A DNA stretch of 64,000 nucleotides from Chlamydia trachomatis A/HAR-13 (lineage in GTDB: Bacteria; Chlamydiota; Chlamydiia; Chlamydiales; Chlamydiaceae): contig NC_007429.1 of NCBI RefSeq assembly GCF_000012125.1, forward strand, positions 744,001-808,000, given 5' to 3'. The notes beneath the pieces are model-generated. The model ran no database searches and was not told the DNA's origin. It saw only the letters and a program-made list of their open reading frames with translations. The translations under genes were made by a program, and so were the position numbers. Of this stretch, positions 26,511-36,394 are shown one piece after another. Numbering within the stretch: the stretch's first letter is position 1; each line of letters opens with the position of its first letter.

Positions 26511-27632
26511 ATGGCAGTTGCAGCAGAGCCTAGTAGTAATTGGTTAAAAGCTAGAGACGAGTTACTAAGTTCTTTGCAAGAACAGAAGGAAGGAATGTTT
26601 TCTTTTCCTGTTTTTCCAAAGCAGGAGTGTGAGCAGAAACTCAAAGATAAATTCCATATGGAAGAAGTGGAATTGTCATTTGAGTCTCGAGGGCTTCTGT
26701 CTGTTGCAGCTGCTGTGCAGGAATATGGGGAGCATATTTTGCTCCAACCGTTTTTAGCAAACCCCTTTGAATCTGGGGAGTTTTACATAGTTTCTTCGGA
26801 AGAAGATTTGCAAGCTCTAATAGGAACGATTTTTAATGATAGTTCCTTAGCTTCTTACTTCTACGAAAAAGATCGTTTATTAGGATTTCATTATTATTTT
26901 GTTGCAGAGATCTGCAAGCTGCTTCAAGAAAGTCCTTGGATTCCTTCTATGTCTGTAAAAGTAACAGGAGATGTTGCTTTTTCTGCGCGTGCTTTGGAGG
27001 GAGAGTATCATGTGATCCAAGTCTCTTGTCGTTTAGATGGATCTTGTATACGGTTTTCTATCTTAGTGCCTGAAACTACAGCGCAGAGCGCCTGTAGATT
27101 CTTAGAAGAGAAAGATCAGGCTTTTGATATGCCAAAAGTCGATTTGCAAACCCCAATTACTCTCGCTGTAGAAGTGGGCTTTTGTCAAATTTCAGAAGAA
27201 GATTGGCACCAGGTTGTTCCTGGTAGTTTTATTTTGTTAGATGCTTGTCTGTATGATCCGGATACAGGAGATGCTGGCGCTTTCTTATCCATTCAACGGA
27301 CCCGGTTTTTTGGTGGGCGGTTTTTAGATAAGCAGTCGGGAGCTTTTAAAATTACAGGATTGCAAGAGATGCAACCAGAAGATGCACCCGAAGAACCTAG
27401 TGAAGGAGGTCCGGCAACTCCTTTGCCTTCGGCAACAAAAATCGTTGCTGAAGTAGCTCGCTATTCTCTTTCCGTTGGAGAATTTTTGAAACTAGGACCT
27501 GGTAGTGTATTACAATTCGATGGTGTACATCCAACTTTAGGCGTAGATATTATTTTGAATGGAGCTAAGGTTGGACGTGGTAACATCATTGCTTTGCAAG
27601 ATGTTCTAGGGATTCGAGTTTTAGAAGTATAA
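26511..27632 (+). CDS. cdsQ: Type III C-ring protein CdsQ (CT672)
   Basis: 373 residues. The C-terminal 75 residues form the SpoA/FliN surface-presentation domain: VARYSLSVGEFLKLGPGSVL and HPTLGVDIILNGAKVGRGNI. A second, weaker SpoA-like segment is near 215-270 (DLQTPITLAVEVGFCQISEE). An acidic Pro-rich linker (about 285-310) joins them. CdsQ builds the cytoplasmic sorting platform and recruits CdsL/CdsN. It is the last gene of the CT663-cdsQ operon, followed by two hairpins. Confidence 0.94.
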   Translation: MAVAAEPSSNWLKARDELLSSLQEQKEGMFSFPVFPKQECEQKLKDKFHMEEVELSFESRGLLSVAAAVQEYGEHILLQPFLANPFESGEFYIVSSEEDLQALIGTIFNDSSLASYFYEKDRLLGFHYYFVAEICKLLQESPWIPSMSVKVTGDVAFSARALEGEYHVIQVSCRLDGSCIRFSILVPETTAQSACRFLEEKDQAFDMPKVDLQTPITLAVEVGFCQISEEDWHQVVPGSFILLDACLYDPDTGDAGAFLSIQRTRFFGGRFLDKQSGAFKITGLQEMQPEDAPEEPSEGGPATPLPSATKIVAEVARYSLSVGEFLKLGPGSVLQFDGVHPTLGVDIILNGAKVGRGNIIALQDVLGIRVLEV

Positions 27633-27681
27633 GCCTTTTAGTGATAGAGAATCCTCTGTCATTCTACGTGAGAATTGTTTG

Positions 27682-27725
27682 CTTGCCGCTATTTCACAAG
27701 CGGCAAGGACCTAGCAAAATGCTAG
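27682..27725 (+). terminator. Tandem hairpins between cdsQ and pkn5
   Basis: First stem CTTGCCGCT / AGCGGCAAG (27682-27690, 27699-27707), second CTAGCA / TGCTAG (27711-27716, 27720-27725). No T-run follows, so termination is uncertain; partial termination or processing between cdsQ and pkn5 is plausible. Confidence 0.45.
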
Positions 27726-27766
27726 AGGTATCGAGTTCTGAAAGCATTGTCATACCGTAAGTTTTT

Positions 27767-29239
27767 ATGCTCAGATCGGGTGTATCCTTCTCCTCCTCTA
27801 AGACGAACTATCTCCTAACACGGGAGCTCAGTCGTAAGGTAGGGTTGACTGTCTATCAAGGTGTGGATGAGCACTCTTCTCGTCCTGTTGTTATTAAAAC
27901 ATTGGTATCGCCAGGAATTCATGATCGACGTTTTCTTCGTGCTTTCGAAGAAGAAGCAAGGATTATGCAGCTAGTAACGCACCCAGCGTTTGTTCGCTTG
28001 GAGGATAGAGGAGAGTGTGAGCAGGGACGCTACTTGGTTTCGGAATACATTTTAGGGAGTTCTCTGCGAGATAGTATTCTTTCATCGCAAATCTCTTTGG
28101 ATAAAGCGATTTCTATTGTCTTGCAAGTAGCGCAAGCTATCACGACTCTGCATCGGCATGGGGTTTTACATCTCGATATCAAACCAGAAAATATCGTGCT
28201 CTCGCAATCAGGCGAGATCAAGCTCATTGACTATGGGCTTTCCGCTTGGCAATTCAATCATTGGGGATCTCCAGCATATATGAGTCCTGAGCAGAGCAGA
28301 CAGGAACCGCCCTCTCCGGCATCCGATGTGTATTCCTTAGCTTTGTTGGCCTATGAACTGATCATGGGGCAGCTTGCATTAGGAAAGGTATATGTATCGT
28401 TACTGCCTTCTAAGATCAGCAAAATTTTAATACAGGCATTACAGCCATCACCGGCAGCACGCTTTTCATCCATGCAAGAGTTTGCAGAAGCTTTACAAGA
28501 TTACTTATTGCACGATGTACATGAGGATTATCGTAAGAAAGACCATGTTGTTGCACAGATAGAACAGTGGCACAATCAGAGAGCGTGGCTATCTCCAGAA
28601 AAGTTATCTGCTCCGGAAGAGATCTGTGTTCATATTTACTCACAAAAAGAGCCCTGTTATTTACATAATATTTACTATGATATGCTTACATCTGGAAACG
28701 TAGCAGAATTTTGGTTCTGCTACGCTCCAGGAAACTGTAGTTTTGCGCTTAGCATGATGAAACAGTTTCTTAATCAACGAGAGGAGAAAGCAAAAGATAT
28801 TCAAACAGTAATCAAAAGTATGGATACTCTGTGCAAAACCATGCATATCCCTATTTGTGAAGAAGGGATTTCTTGTTGCTGTTTTATATTTTTCCTAGAA
28901 GAACTCATGTGCTTTTCTTGTGGGAAAACTGATTTCTCGTTAAAAAAGCAAACAGGGGGGGGGCAACGATTTCAAGCGGAATCGCAAGGAATTGGGGAGG
29001 AAACTCCCCTAGAGATCCACGAACAGTCCTTTTTGTGGGAGCCTGGAGATGAGCTTATCGTACACACCCCAAAGGCTAGAGATTTGGTATATTTATATTG
29101 CCCTTCTTTCCTGAAGTTGCAAGATAGAGGGCAAATAGATATATTCTGCCAAACAGATAACCTGCAGAAGGGAATAAGGCAGAAGTATGACAGAAGTCTT
29201 TATCCCTCAACACTTATCAGCTTAAAAAGAGTCCGGTGA
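27767..29239 (+). CDS. pkn5: Ser/Thr protein kinase Pkn5 (CT673)
   Basis: 490 residues. The N-terminal 250 residues are a Hanks-type kinase: VVIKTL (K44), HLDIKPENI (D137), DYG in place of DFG (D155), and GSPAYMSPEQ. The glycine-rich loop GxGxxG is not recognisable; the matching place reads LSRKVGLTVYQG. The C-terminal half has no known domain and several cysteines. It lies within the type III locus, and its stop overlaps the cdsC start (GTGA). It is probably a secreted or apparatus-linked effector rather than a receptor, having no membrane span. A G9 run sits at codons 400-402. Confidence 0.92.
   Translation: MLRSGVSFSSSKTNYLLTRELSRKVGLTVYQGVDEHSSRPVVIKTLVSPGIHDRRFLRAFEEEARIMQLVTHPAFVRLEDRGECEQGRYLVSEYILGSSLRDSILSSQISLDKAISIVLQVAQAITTLHRHGVLHLDIKPENIVLSQSGEIKLIDYGLSAWQFNHWGSPAYMSPEQSRQEPPSPASDVYSLALLAYELIMGQLALGKVYVSLLPSKISKILIQALQPSPAARFSSMQEFAEALQDYLLHDVHEDYRKKDHVVAQIEQWHNQRAWLSPEKLSAPEEICVHIYSQKEPCYLHNIYYDMLTSGNVAEFWFCYAPGNCSFALSMMKQFLNQREEKAKDIQTVIKSMDTLCKTMHIPICEEGISCCCFIFFLEELMCFSCGKTDFSLKKQTGGGQRFQAESQGIGEETPLEIHEQSFLWEPGDELIVHTPKARDLVYLYCPSFLKLQDRGQIDIFCQTDNLQKGIRQKYDRSLYPSTLISLKRVR
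28965..28973 (+). repeat. G9 homopolymer in pkn5
   Basis: Nine consecutive G encode three glycines near residue 400. A one-base change in length by slippage would alter the last 90 or so residues of Pkn5. Confidence 0.95.
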
Positions 29240-32001
29240 ACATAGTGACGTCGAAAATAGGAAGCAAGATTTTAAGAATCATTCAAAATAACAAGAAATT
29301 AGGCCTCTTGTCTGCGTTAGTTGTTCTAGATGCGGCGTTGTTAAGTGTGAATTCACGATCTAGCGAAGGCTTAATAGGCCAATCCGCTTCTTTGCCGAAT
29401 TATCATGAGACAGAACAGCAGATCGCTGCTTGTCCTAAAAATATTGCTAAGAATTTAGCAAAGAAAAGCTCTCCGGGGTCTAAACCTACAGTAGGAGCTT
29501 CATTTCCTTCACGGCCAGTTTCCGTGAAGGCAGCTCCTGCAAAGCCACAAACTCCTGTTGCACAAACACGGCATTTTAAAAAGAGCCATCAGATTTTCTC
29601 TCCTAATTTTACACAGTCTCCCCAACAGGTTAATAAACCTGAGGAAAGAAGACGTCCTTTGGAGTCTCGGTATTTACAAGGTGCGGCTAAGCAGGCAGCT
29701 GCTGCAAAGGAAAAGAAGGCTCTTGAACAGGAAGTATCCAAACAAGAAGAAGAGGCATCTAAACTCTGGGAAGAGAAGCAAAGTTATGCTCGTCGTGCAG
29801 TCAATGCCATCAATTTCAGTGTAAGAAAGCAGATAGAAGAGCAACAGAAAACCATTTCCAATCCAGGAAATGACCAGACTCTTCCTGGGAAGAAAGATCC
29901 GCAGACATCTGGAGAACCTGTTATCCAAACGGTACAAGACTGTTCTCAGGATCAAGAAGAAGAGAAAAAAGTTTTAGAGCGATTAAATAAACGTTCTCTG
30001 ACGTGTCAGGATCTGAAAGAAGTTGGATATACCGTCAATTTTGAGGACATTTCTATCTTAGAATTGCTCCAGTTTGTCAGTAAGATCTCAGGAACGAATT
30101 TCGTTTTCGATAGCAATGACTTGCAATTCAATGTCACTATCGTTTCTCATGATCCTACTTCCGTGGATGATTTAGCAACGATTCTATTGCAAGTCTTGAA
30201 AATGCATGACTTGAAAGTCGTTGAACAAGGAAATAATGTATTGATCTACCGCAATCCTAAGCTTTCCAAGCTTTCTACGGTGGTTACAGATGGATCAGCA
30301 AAAGATACTTGTGAGGCTGTAGTAGTTACACGAGTATTTCGCTTGTACAGCGTCAGTCCTTCCGCTGCGGTAGGCATTATTCAACCGCTGCTCTCTCATG
30401 ATGCAATTATTAGTGCTTCCGAGTCTACGAGACACATTATCGTATCAGATATAGCAGGAAATATTGAGAAAGTCCGGGAGTTATTGCAAGCATTGGATAG
30501 CCCAGGCACCGCTATTGACATGTCGGAATATGATGTGCAGTTTGCAAATCCCGCTGCTTTGGTCAGCTATTGTCAGGATGTTCTCGGTGCCATGGCTGAG
30601 GAAGAGGCTTTTCAAATTTTTATTCAGCCTGGGACCAATAAAATTTTTGTTATTTCCTCGCCACGATTAACAGCAAAGACAATTCAATTATTGGAGTCCT
30701 TGGACATTCCAGAAATGGCACATACGCTAGACGATGTCACAAGTCCTGCTGCTGCTTTGGGAAGCTCTGGAGCTGCTAATCCTAAGAGTTTGCGCTTCTT
30801 CATGTACAAATTAAAATATCAAAATGGGGCAGCTATCGCTCAGGCGATTCAAGATATTGGATACAATCTATACGTGACAACAGCAATGGATGAGGATTTC
30901 ATCAACACATTGAATAGTATTCAATGGTTGCCTGTAAACAACTCCATCGTTGTCATTGGAAATCAAGCTAACGTCGATAAGGTCGTTAGCTTGCTAAATG
31001 GGTTGGACCTCCCTCCAAAACAAGTGTACATTGAAGTATTGATTCTAGAGACAAGCTTAGAGAAGTCTTGGGACTTCGGAGTACAATGGGCGGCTCTTGG
31101 AGATGAACAAGGGAAGGTGGCATATGCGTCCGGATTGTTGAGTAATACAGGATTAACGGATCCCCTTCGTAATCAATCTCTACCTGTAGCACCAAACCCA
31201 GGGAATATCTCATTGCCAACACCCGGTCAGTTAGCAGGGATCAGTGATATGATGTACGGATCCTCTGCATTTGGACTAGGAATTATTGGAAACGTTCTCA
31301 GCCATAATGGGAAATCGTATTTAACATTAGGGGGGTTATTGAGCGCCTTAGATCAAGATGGGGATACCACAGTGGTACTTAACCCTAGAATTATGGCGCA
31401 AGATACACAACAGGCATCGTTCTTTGTAGGACAAACGATTCCGTTCCAGACTACGAGTACGGTGATTCAGGAAACCGGATCTGTTACACAAAATATTGAA
31501 TACGAAGATATCGGAGTCAATCTTGTTGTAACTTCGACAATAGCTCCTAATAACGTAGTAACTTTACAAATCGAGCAAACGATTTCTGAGTTGCATTCGG
31601 CACAAGGAGTGCTGACTCCTGTAACAGATAAAACGTTTGCAGCTACGAGACTACAAGTGCCGGATGGATGTTTCCTCGTCATGAGTGGGCATATTCGTGA
31701 TAAACTAACAAAAATTGTATCCGGAGTGCCGTTACTCAGTTCTCTTCCTCTGATCAAAGGACTCTTTAGTCGGTCTATCGATCAGCGTCAGAAACGGAAT
31801 ATTATGATTTTCATTAAGCCGAAAGTCATCAGTAGTTTCGAGGAGGGAACTGCGTTATCGAATACAGAAGGATATCGTTATAACTGGGAAAGCGAAAGAG
31901 GATCTTTAGAGGTAGCCCCTCGTCATGCCCCTGAATGCCAACATATTCCTAAGGTCCAAGCAGAAAGTGATTTTAAAATGCTGGAAATAGAAGCGGAATA
32001 A
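29236..32001 (+). CDS. cdsC: Type III outer-membrane secretin CdsC (CT674)
   Basis: 921 residues from GTG at 29236, overlapping the pkn5 stop; a second GTG three codons later is possible. It starts with a hydrophobic export segment (LGLLSALVVLDAALLS). A long Lys/Ala/Gln/Pro-rich disordered region (about 40-250) is absent from YscC (about 607 residues). N0/N1 domains follow (FEDISILELLQFVSKISGTN), then N2/N3 ring motifs, and the secretin channel ending VSGVPLLSSLPLIKGLFS. It forms the outer-membrane pore for the needle. Confidence 0.96.
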   Translation: MNIVTSKIGSKILRIIQNNKKLGLLSALVVLDAALLSVNSRSSEGLIGQSASLPNYHETEQQIAACPKNIAKNLAKKSSPGSKPTVGASFPSRPVSVKAAPAKPQTPVAQTRHFKKSHQIFSPNFTQSPQQVNKPEERRRPLESRYLQGAAKQAAAAKEKKALEQEVSKQEEEASKLWEEKQSYARRAVNAINFSVRKQIEEQQKTISNPGNDQTLPGKKDPQTSGEPVIQTVQDCSQDQEEEKKVLERLNKRSLTCQDLKEVGYTVNFEDISILELLQFVSKISGTNFVFDSNDLQFNVTIVSHDPTSVDDLATILLQVLKMHDLKVVEQGNNVLIYRNPKLSKLSTVVTDGSAKDTCEAVVVTRVFRLYSVSPSAAVGIIQPLLSHDAIISASESTRHIIVSDIAGNIEKVRELLQALDSPGTAIDMSEYDVQFANPAALVSYCQDVLGAMAEEEAFQIFIQPGTNKIFVISSPRLTAKTIQLLESLDIPEMAHTLDDVTSPAAALGSSGAANPKSLRFFMYKLKYQNGAAIAQAIQDIGYNLYVTTAMDEDFINTLNSIQWLPVNNSIVVIGNQANVDKVVSLLNGLDLPPKQVYIEVLILETSLEKSWDFGVQWAALGDEQGKVAYASGLLSNTGLTDPLRNQSLPVAPNPGNISLPTPGQLAGISDMMYGSSAFGLGIIGNVLSHNGKSYLTLGGLLSALDQDGDTTVVLNPRIMAQDTQQASFFVGQTIPFQTTSTVIQETGSVTQNIEYEDIGVNLVVTSTIAPNNVVTLQIEQTISELHSAQGVLTPVTDKTFAATRLQVPDGCFLVMSGHIRDKLTKIVSGVPLLSSLPLIKGLFSRSIDQRQKRNIMIFIKPKVISSFEEGTALSNTEGYRYNWESERGSLEVAPRHAPECQHIPKVQAESDFKMLEIEAE

Positions 32002-32134
32002 TGTTATAAGAGTTGCAAGTTGGTATTCTAACGCCATGGAATAGCTTCTGACTCTAGTGTTTGTACACAGGGGGGAAGTCAAGATGGACTGGAGTTAGCC
32101 GTATCTCCGGTTCTCTTGGCTTTTTATGGAGTTA

Positions 32135-32207
<73 letters not shown>

Positions 32208-32316
32208 TTCCTAGGCAGAGTGATTCGATTAGGGTAGTCGCTTAGATATTTTCACATACAGGCCGTCAATATCTAGGTTGAAGAGGCAAGTAACCATTCC
32301 TTCGTCCCCTCTCTCA

Positions 32317-33387
32317 TCAGATTCGAATAATCAGTCGCTCTGCCTGGGGTTTTGTTGTCTTGGCCCGGATCTGGGCGATCACTTCCTTTTCAATGCTTCT
32401 ATTCGCAGTATCTTGGTTATACAGAGCAAGGTGACCTCTGCGTAGATCCCAGAATAAAGGATTCCATAAAGGGTGTTTTTCGCTATCTTCAATCCACTGC
32501 ATACTCATTCCTAATTGTATCCAGCTAGTGGCATCCAATGCCTCTTGCAAATCTAAACAACAAGAATGTGTCAGCATCCCCACAGAACGTAAAATGCGAT
32601 TTTTTATTTCTGTAGGATTTTCTTTCACAAGCTGGTTTCTAGCCTCTTTCTCAGCAGATAAAATTTTCGACACTACTAGTCTTAATGAAGATAGGATCTG
32701 CTCTTCTGATAGCCCTAAGGAACAAATATTGGACAAGCACAAGATATCTCCTAATGATTCTTGTGATAACGGCAGTAAAGAAGAGCTAGCGAACTCACGT
32801 TGATAGGGAACTAAAAGCTCAGATAACGCATCTCCATACTTAAGAGCCGGAACATGAACAAAGGCTCGCGCTATCAGCGCCGTTCCACAACGTAGGGGAT
32901 CAGCAGTTAAAAAACCAAAATCCGAAGAAAAAGCAAAAGAAAGAGACTGTTGTAAACGTATATCTAAATCAACTAGCTTTTGGAGTAATACTTCCGGCTG
33001 CCATACAAAATCTACGCCATGGATTACTAAGTGGTCACGTAGATTAATGCCTGCTAACAACGTGCCTGCCTGATTTACAATCAAAGCTTCGCCCTCCAAA
33101 CAACTCCCTAAATGATATGGAAACAAATAGTGTTCTAATAAACATTCTCGTTGCCAGATGGGCAAATCTTTAAGGGGTAAAATAAAGAATTCCTCGCCTT
33201 CGATAGCTGAAAACTGTTTGGCTATAGTCTCTAACACATCACGTTTGTTTTCCTTAGAAAGACAGGGAACGAATTTGGAAACAGAAAGATTTCTAGATAA
33301 AGAGAGCGTGCAAATAGGGCGCGGCGTCTCCGTTCTCAAAGAATATTTGATCGTTGCGATAGCAGTAAGAATATGATTAGGGAGCAT
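32317..33387 (-). CDS. McsB-like phosphagen-kinase fold protein, catalytic residues lost (CT675, karG)
   Basis: 356 residues. Overall similarity to protein-arginine kinase McsB is visible: start box [25 protein letters not shown], and [12 protein letters not shown]. Key residues are changed. The catalytic Cys block, normally CPTNxGT, reads DPLRCGT with Asp at 163. The NEEDH loop reads NLRDH (115-119). The nucleotide-binding SSRIRLARN segment lacks its first two arginines. It is therefore likely an inactive pseudokinase or adaptor. It overlaps the mcsA-like gene by 11 bases and is translated after it. Confidence 0.88.
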   Translation of the reverse strand: MLPNHILTAIATIKYSLRTETPRPICTLSLSRNLSVSKFVPCLSKENKRDVLETIAKQFSAIEGEEFFILPLKDLPIWQRECLLEHYLFPYHLGSCLEGEALIVNQAGTLLAGINLRDHLVIHGVDFVWQPEVLLQKLVDLDIRLQQSLSFAFSSDFGFLTADPLRCGTALIARAFVHVPALKYGDALSELLVPYQREFASSSLLPLSQESLGDILCLSNICSLGLSEEQILSSLRLVVSKILSAEKEARNQLVKENPTEIKNRILRSVGMLTHSCCLDLQEALDATSWIQLGMSMQWIEDSEKHPLWNPLFWDLRRGHLALYNQDTANRSIEKEVIAQIRAKTTKPQAERLIIRI

Positions 33388-33898
33388 CGGTAGTATTCTG
33401 ATTTTTTAGCTGATTAATCTGATCACGGATCTCTGCTGCCTGCTCATAGTCTTCGTGGCGCAAAGTCTCTTGTAAAGCCTCGTGTAAAGCAATAAGGCGC
33501 ATAGCCGGGTTGATGATCGGTTGTTCGGAATTCCCCAAACCTCGACCAATATGAAAGTTATTTGCTTTCTCTGATGTATAGGATGAAATCGCCTGATAAC
33601 GCAGGAGCCTGGATAGGATAAGGGATTTAAAAGTGCGATAGCATAGATGACAGCCTAATAGGAGCTCATCCGTATCACGGATACACCATTTCGTTTTACA
33701 ATTACCACACTCTAGAATAAGTGCTTCATGAGTAGGAGAGGCTAGAATCGTCTCGCGATCATAATAGCGAGAGGGATATGGACAACTATTACACACATAA
33801 CAGCGAGAAGCAATGTTTTCAGAAATTTCTGTAAAACAGATGGTGGCGGGTTGCTGACAATTATAGCAAAGAGCAGGAGACTCTTCTGTATGATCCAT
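33377..33898 (-). CDS. McsA-like zinc/UVR protein (CT676)
   Basis: 173 residues. Four paired-cysteine motifs: [26 protein letters not shown] and CHLCYRTF, consistent with two zinc sites. The C-terminal UVR domain is [20 protein letters not shown]. This is the layout of McsA, partner of McsB in ClpC adaptor and stress systems of Firmicutes. The gene pair lies downstream of tRNA-Glu and tRNA-Lys on the same strand. ClpC is not in this window, so the adaptor role is inferred from the family. Confidence 0.9.
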   Translation of the reverse strand: MDHTEESPALCYNCQQPATICFTEISENIASRCYVCNSCPYPSRYYDRETILASPTHEALILECGNCKTKWCIRDTDELLLGCHLCYRTFKSLILSRLLRYQAISSYTSEKANNFHIGRGLGNSEQPIINPAMRLIALHEALQETLRHEDYEQAAEIRDQINQLKNQNTTDAP

Positions 33899-33993
33899 AT
33901 CGAAAGCCGTGTAGATACAAACGAGGTACTTTCAGCAATAACAGAAAAGATAAAGGAAGGAAATCTTTTTGATGAGAAGAATAGAGAAAGAAA

Positions 33994-34066
33994 TGGGTCT
34001 TGAAGGATTCGAACCTTCGACCCTCTCATTAAAAGTGAGATGCTCTAACCGCTGAGCTAAAGACCC
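33994..34066 (-). tRNA. tRNA-Lys (anticodon TTT)
   Basis: On the minus strand: acceptor GGGTCTT with its mate, D arm GCTC/GAGC, anticodon stem TCTCA / TGAGA with loop CTTTTAA, T arm with GGTTCGAATCC. Discriminator A; CCA not encoded. Confidence 0.97.
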
Positions 34067-34082
34067 GCATTTCTTTTTGTAA

Positions 34083-34157
34083 TGACCCCAAGGGGATTCG
34101 AACCCCTGTTACCGGAATGAAAATCCGATGTCCTGGGCCAGGCTAGACGATGGGGCC
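34083..34157 (-). tRNA. tRNA-Glu (anticodon TTC)
   Basis: On the minus strand: acceptor GGCCCCA / TGGGGTC, anticodon stem TCGGA / TCCGG with loop TTTTCAT, T arm AGGGGTTCGAATCCCCT. 75 bases. It lies 16 bases upstream of tRNA-Lys, likely one transcript. In chlamydiae tRNA-Glu also feeds heme synthesis through HemA. Confidence 0.97.
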
Positions 34158-34259
34158 AGGACGGGTCTAATGTTATCACTAAACCCTTTTTTTCTGCAAC
34201 TTTTTCTGTTCTCTAACGCGTTTATTTTTAGAGAATAGGTGAGTTGCAAAGAAGCACAA

Positions 34260-34799
34260 CTACACCGTAGCTAACTCTGCTTCTTTTTGTTTTGCAAGCT
34301 CTTCTATTTGCTTACAAAACTTATCTGTGAGCTCTTGAATTTTTTTCTCTAAGCTTTTCACAGCGTCCTCTGTTAGGCTGTCATCCTTTTTCAGCCTATC
34401 ATTAAAAGTACGTCGAATATTACGAATCGCAACCTTTGCTTCTTCGCTTTTACGCTTCAGCTGCTTGATTACTTCTCGTCGGTATTCTTCCGTAGGCTCC
34501 GGTACGTTAATTCGAACCGTTGCTCCTTCAACTATAGGTTGCAGGTTCAAATTTGCTGCCAAAATCCCTTTAGAAATCGCAGAAACTGTTCCCGCATCAT
34601 AGGGGGAGATTAAAAGTTGCCGCATGTCAGACACGCTAATCGATGCGATGTCTGACAGTCGCATGGTTGTCCCGTATACCTCAATAGTAACCGTTTCTAC
34701 CAGCGCTGGGTGCGCTTTTCCAGTTTTGAAACCACGGGTCTCTTTCTGAAAAAACGTTAACACCCCGGCCATCTCTTTCTCCGCAGAAGCTAGTGTCAT
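34260..34799 (-). CDS. frr: Ribosome recycling factor (CT677)
   Basis: 179 residues. The conserved end of domain I and start of domain II are clear: [19 protein letters not shown] and the long helical segment [27 protein letters not shown] splits post-termination ribosomes with EF-G. It overlaps the pyrH stop by 4 bases and ends the rpsB-tsf-pyrH-frr set. A T-poor 8-base-pair hairpin (34209-34235) follows. Confidence 0.97.
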   Translation of the reverse strand: MTLASAEKEMAGVLTFFQKETRGFKTGKAHPALVETVTIEVYGTTMRLSDIASISVSDMRQLLISPYDAGTVSAISKGILAANLNLQPIVEGATVRINVPEPTEEYRREVIKQLKRKSEEAKVAIRNIRRTFNDRLKKDDSLTEDAVKSLEKKIQELTDKFCKQIEELAKQKEAELATV

Positions 34800-35533
34800 A
34801 ATTGTCCTCCTTCCGCAGAAGATATCACTGTACCAACAGTATTAAAGACTGCCTCTTCTAAAGAATGTCTAGCAAAGCTAAACATCTTTATGGGGATTCC
34901 TGCTTCCATACACAAAGATATGGCAGCCGGATCGATCGCTCCCAATCCTTGGGAGAGAAAGTCTCTGTAAGAGATGTGGTCATATCTTACCGCATCAGCG
35001 CATTCACGAGGATCTTGGTCGTACACCCCATCCACATGCATAGTCGCTTTTAGTAAAATATCGACCTTTAATTCACAGGCTCGCAAAGCCGCACCTGTGT
35101 CTGTTGTTAAATATGGAGCTCCCGCTCCCATGGTGCATATAACAACTTTACCCTGGCTTAGGGCGTCAGATGCTTTCTGCGGATTATATAACTCTGCTAA
35201 CTGTGGGCATGACAAAGTCGATGTCAATAAATTGGGCACATCCTCAGTGTTCAAAGCATCCGCTAACGCCATTCCATTAATTAATGTCGCTAACATTCCC
35301 ATCTGATCAGCCGAAACCCGATTAATCTGCAGGCTCTGGCTTTGTGAGAGGCCGCGGAGGATATTGCCCCCACCGATTACCAGCGCAACCTCAACATCTG
35401 CATTGCGGACGACTTTTAATTCCGCAATTAACCGGGAGAGTCTTTCTTCACTAATTCTATTGCTAGAATCTCCATCAGAAAGAGCCTCTCCAGAGATCTT
35501 GAATAAAACTCGTTTCACTCGTTTTTTCATCAT
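34796..35533 (-). CDS. pyrH: UMP kinase (CT678)
   Basis: 245 residues. Amino-acid kinase fold: FKISGEAL at the start, [30 protein letters not shown] and [14 protein letters not shown]. It phosphorylates UMP to UDP as a hexamer, feeding pyrimidine pools. Two adjacent ATGs (35533 and 35530) are possible starts. Conserved operon position between tsf and frr. Confidence 0.97.
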   Translation of the reverse strand: MMKKRVKRVLFKISGEALSDGDSSNRISEERLSRLIAELKVVRNADVEVALVIGGGNILRGLSQSQSLQINRVSADQMGMLATLINGMALADALNTEDVPNLLTSTLSCPQLAELYNPQKASDALSQGKVVICTMGAGAPYLTTDTGAALRACELKVDILLKATMHVDGVYDQDPRECADAVRYDHISYRDFLSQGLGAIDPAAISLCMEAGIPIKMFSFARHSLEEAVFNTVGTVISSAEGGQL

Positions 35534-35545
35534 CTCGCCATTTGG

Positions 35546-36394
35546 TTATGCGCCCATTTTCCAGAAGACAAAGTGCTCAACTTTGAGTGGCTCGCCACTA
35601 GCTTTTGCAGCTCTATCAATCAGACCTTGAATTGTGACTTCAGGGTCTTTAATAAAGGCTTGTTCTAACAAACAAGCCTCTTGGAAAAAGGCCTTAAATT
35701 TCCCTTGAGTAATTTTCTCAACTACTTCTTGGAGCTTCCCTGCTACTTGGGAAGAAAATACTTCTCGTTCTCTTTCCAAAACCTCTTGAGGAACGCTGTC
35801 TTTACTTAAGAACTGCGGTTGACTTGCGACAATATGCATAGCAATGTCTTTAGCCAACGCCTCTTGATTTTCAGATCCAGAAAGGAAAACCATGGCAACA
35901 GCTTTACCATTTCCATGAGAGTAAATTCCTACGCTTTGGCCCGAGCTAACAGGTGTATAGAGAGCTCGGCTAATGCGGATATTCTCTCCAACTGTTTGCA
36001 TAGTGACAGCTTTAAGCTCTTCCACAGACAAGGAAGGCTCTTGAGAAGACATTACGCGAGCCAAAGCTTCAACATCGCTAAGCTTGTGGTCAAGAAGATC
36101 GGATAACAAACCTGTAACGAATGCTCGGAAAACACTGTTGTTAGCAACAAAATCAGTTTCAACGTTGACTTCAACAAGTGCCGCACCACGTTCATCAACG
36201 AGTGCAGCAATTACGCCTTCTTTTGTTTCTCGGTGTTCTTTTTTGCCTGCAGAGGCAAGACCAAGCTTACGTAAATAAACAACAGCATCCTCTAAATTGC
36301 CCTTAGCATGCTCTAGAGCTTCTTTACATTTAGTCAGGCCTACACCTGTCTGCTGTCTTAAATTTTTCAATGTTTCCATAGAGAAGTCGCTCAT
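35546..36394 (-). CDS. tsf: Elongation factor Ts (CT679)
   Basis: 282 residues from the ATG at 36394, which overlaps the rpsB stop (ATGA). A longer frame to 36409 only reads into rpsB. Family signatures: [17 protein letters not shown] near the N-terminus and VETDFVANN, the TDFV motif that contacts EF-Tu. It exchanges GDP for GTP on EF-Tu. Confidence 0.97.
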   Translation of the reverse strand: MSDFSMETLKNLRQQTGVGLTKCKEALEHAKGNLEDAVVYLRKLGLASAGKKEHRETKEGVIAALVDERGAALVEVNVETDFVANNSVFRAFVTGLLSDLLDHKLSDVEALARVMSSQEPSLSVEELKAVTMQTVGENIRISRALYTPVSSGQSVGIYSHGNGKAVAMVFLSGSENQEALAKDIAMHIVASQPQFLSKDSVPQEVLEREREVFSSQVAGKLQEVVEKITQGKFKAFFQEACLLEQAFIKDPEVTIQGLIDRAAKASGEPLKVEHFVFWKMGA

